NCBI GenBank assembly: GCA_027489035.1
Contig: JAIYAN010000005.1
Location: forward strand, 33,436-97,435
Source: Chitinophagaceae bacterium
GTDB taxonomy: Bacteria; Bacteroidota; Bacteroidia; Chitinophagales; Chitinophagaceae
Reading direction: 5' to 3'
DNA length: 64,000 nucleotides
Shown: positions 62,123-64,000 of the stretch, one piece after another
Layout: each line of letters begins with the position of its first letter
Numbering within the stretch: position 1 is the first letter of the stretch
Position numbers and translations under genes: made by a program
The notes under the pieces: model-generated
What the model saw: only the letters and a program-made list of their open reading frames with translations
Told to the model about the DNA's origin: nothing
The model's database searches: none

Positions 62123-62839
62123 TTAGTCTTCGTTTCTGCTTAGTGCATAGATAACTAAACCGAATCCAATTTTGTTGATAGCATCAGCAATATTGTAAAC
62201 AATATCCATAGCGTGTAACGCAGCAGCTTTGTCAGCTACAAGTTTCATTCCAAACAAACCACCTTCAGTTCCTAAGATGTAACCTAAAGGATAGATTGCC
62301 CAACCAACCAATACGAACCAAGCTAAGATGCGTGTTGCTTTTGCTACTTGAGGACCTGCAGTTTGAGAAAGTTTTGCAACTTCTCCAAACCAAATTAAAT
62401 AAGCGATATAGAAATATGCTGCTCCTGAAATTACACCCCAAAGCACGCTTTGAGTTGGATCTAAAACTTCTCCAATGTAACCAGTGATTAACATAACAAG
62501 CGATGCGAAAATCAATTTCCATAACAAGCCAATTTTAGCACCTGCTTTCTTTGTGATTAAGTAGAATTCAACACACATTAAAGGCACAGTAAGAATCCAA
62601 TCAACGTATCTGAAGAATGTTGGAGATTCTCCTGTTTCAAGATTGTAACCTCTCATGTAGTAGTAATGCACTGCTGCGATGAAAGTAATTAATCCTGAAA
62701 CTAAAACAGAAGTTCTCCATTTTTGAGAAGTGTTGCTTAATTCAAAAAAGAAGAAAACAGATGCGGCCATCATGGCCATGGTGCCGATAAAAAACGTGAA
62801 TGCCACGTAATTGTCGCTTGCAATTTTTAAATGTTCCAT
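62123..62839 (-). CDS. Proteorhodopsin (light-driven proton pump, green-tuned)
   Basis: A 238-residue seven-helix rhodopsin. Helix C reads FRYVDWILTVPLMCVEFYLI: Asp80 (proton acceptor), Thr84 and Glu91 (proton donor) give the DTE motif of proton pumps, and Met88 occupies the spectral-tuning position (105 in the marine reference), which goes with green absorption. His58 (AAVHYYYMR) pairs with the acceptor. The retinal Lys is Lys223 (DAINKIGFGLVIY). It would build a proton gradient in light using retinal from the adjacent Blh. Confidence 0.95.
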   Translation of the reverse strand: MEHLKIASDNYVAFTFFIGTMAMMAASVFFFFELSNTSQKWRTSVLVSGLITFIAAVHYYYMRGYNLETGESPTFFRYVDWILTVPLMCVEFYLITKKAGAKIGLLWKLIFASLVMLITGYIGEVLDPTQSVLWGVISGAAYFYIAYLIWFGEVAKLSQTAGPQVAKATRILAWFVLVGWAIYPLGYILGTEGGLFGMKLVADKAAALHAMDIVYNIADAINKIGFGLVIYALSRNED

Positions 62840-63623
62840 ATATTTTGGTTTTTATGTTTTTCCTACTCTTATGGATTTTCGGTTACTCCCCGTTTGAATG
62901 GTTTCTGGACTCCATTATAAATTTAACAATTTATTAATCATATTGTTTAATTATTTTTTAAAAAAACTAAACAAAATAAAATAAATAGCCGATATGTATT
63001 GATAATCAACACTTTAAATCAAAAAATAATTTTAAAAAAATAAAGATTTTAATGGTTTTTTATAAACAGATATCAAATAAAATTGCTTTTTATGCCAAAT
63101 TATACTGTTATTAAACATGGATATTTCATTTTTGATTATGGTGTTTGACATCTCATTTTCGTTTTTGTTAGTGTTTAATTAATCAAATGAAATTGTCCTT
63201 AATAGAATTAAAATCAGCAAAGTATTATTAAAATCCTTGAATAAACTATGATACAAATGGGTATCGTGGATGTTACATTACCAAAAAGAATGGGGTTGCT
63301 GGATTTTACATTGTAACATATTTAGTTTGTAAATACTGAGATTATGTTATCATTTATTTAGGCCAAGCTGTCAATTTGAAGAATTATAAAAAGATTTCGA
63401 GAAAACAATAAACAAAATCGTGTTAGTGACTTTCATTGTAATACTAACGCCAATTAGCAAATGATTGAAATTGGTAGAAGTCAATACAGGCCGTAATTTG
63501 ATTCGAATTGAAATTTTGAGTAAAACAAAAAAAGAATAAATCTTAGGAAGCCAATTTACATAACATATTAAGCTGCAATTATTTAAAATTCGAAAAAAGA
63601 ATAAAAATAATTTTAAAATAAAT
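62840..63623. other. AT-rich region between rhodopsin and the rRNA promoter
   Basis: About 780 bp with no convincing gene. It should hold the minus-strand rhodopsin promoter, but no clear TAnnTTTG box was identified at the right place. A 108-residue minus-strand frame at 63371-63697 is Phe/Leu/Ile-rich, overlaps the rRNA promoter and is rejected. Confidence 0.5.
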
Positions 63624-63653
63624 TTGGTGGGAAAGAAAAAACCTCTACATTTG
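63624..63653 (+). promoter_or_regulatory. rRNA operon promoter
   Basis: TTG at 63624-63626, a 19-bp spacer, and TACATTTG at 63646-63653. This is a near-ideal Bacteroidota housekeeping promoter, 264 bp before the 16S start. Confidence 0.85.
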
Positions 63654-63916
63654 CACTCCCAATCAAAAACGGGTTGTTTTTCTAGAGAGGAAAACAAGGG
63701 TTTAGAAAATAGAAATTAAGAAATTAAAATAGGGATTACGATTAGGAGGTTAAACTTTTGATTTAGTAATTCGAAAGATCTTTGAAAGAATGGAAACAGC
63801 AACGCTTCGCATTTATGCGAAGTAAATTAAACAGGTAATGGTTAGCGCAAATATTAATTTAGAATTTGACGTTAATTTCCGATGAAATTAAACAGTCAGT
63901 TCAAACAACACATTTA
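63654..63916 (+). other. rRNA leader region
   Basis: A 263-bp transcribed leader. It contains GATCTTTGAAAGAATGG (about 63777), typical of Bacteroidota rRNA leaders and resembling an antitermination boxA environment. Confidence 0.6.

Positions 63917-64000
<84 letters not shown>

Noticed and set aside
63371..63697. 108-codon minus-strand frame
   Set aside because: Overlaps the rRNA promoter, low-complexity hydrophobic composition.

Overview
The window is AT-rich DNA of a Bacteroidota bacterium. Promoters repeatedly show the -33 TTG / -7 TAnnTTTG architecture of this phylum, many short leaders lack a strong Shine-Dalgarno, and the last 84 bases are the 5' end of a Bacteroidota-type 16S rRNA gene. 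A proteorhodopsin, a beta-carotene cleavage enzyme and three photolyase/cryptochrome genes suggest a sunlit, probably freshwater, lifestyle. The order within the phylum is not resolved (16S start and gene content are compatible with Chitinophagales or Flavobacteriales).

Layout. (1) 1-6100: end of a probable vWA gene, a PP2C phosphatase and a kinase-HhH protein (a TerY-P-like signalling triad), an IS21-family element with 24-bp terminal iterons, and the C-terminal stub of a prokaryotic Argonaute truncated by that element. (2) 6100-22770: a metal-resistance locus, all on the + strand: Cys-rich small proteins, HMA/DUF3347 lipoproteins, an HMA-AraC regulator, a beta-propeller lipoprotein, a haem protein, a multicopper oxidase with a fused outer-membrane barrel, a Fur-type repressor, an RND pump fused to its TolC-like channel, its adaptor, an ICMT-like methyltransferase and a Zn/Cd-type P1B ATPase. 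Together they oxidise, bind and export Cu/Ag/Zn/Cd from cytoplasm and periplasm. (3) 22770-24850: almost gene-free DNA folded into a chain of large nested imperfect palindromes, carrying one small DUF6943-like gene. (4) 25800-49470: a tandem array of at least four genomic islands bounded by a common GTATCGG crossover core. Three are only 1.6-2.0 kb, have no integrase, and each holds one two-gene nucleotidyltransferase toxin-antitoxin module. The fourth (17.7 kb) carries a tyrosine integrase and a defence cargo: a type I restriction operon whose hsdM-S and hsdR genes are separated by a CD-NTase / SLATT / HExxH-protease block, plus a Fic protein and an MBL-hydrolase / membrane-protein pair. (5) 49490-51780: a tandem duplication of a TPR lipoprotein, one copy frameshifted in a homopolymer. 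(6) 52000-60000: a phosphoesterase, a class-A-beta-lactamase-like serine hydrolase, and a light/DNA-repair operon with three different photolyase-family genes, a flavin reductase-like protein, DUF2256 and TIGR03643 proteins. (7) 60000-62840: a lycopene cyclase-Blh fusion that would make retinal, next to a green-tuned DTE proteorhodopsin. (8) 63600-64000: rRNA promoter, leader and 16S start.

The best candidates for something new are the integrase-less toxin-antitoxin mini-islands stacked on one attachment core, the CBASS-like block inside the restriction operon, and the nested-palindrome tract.
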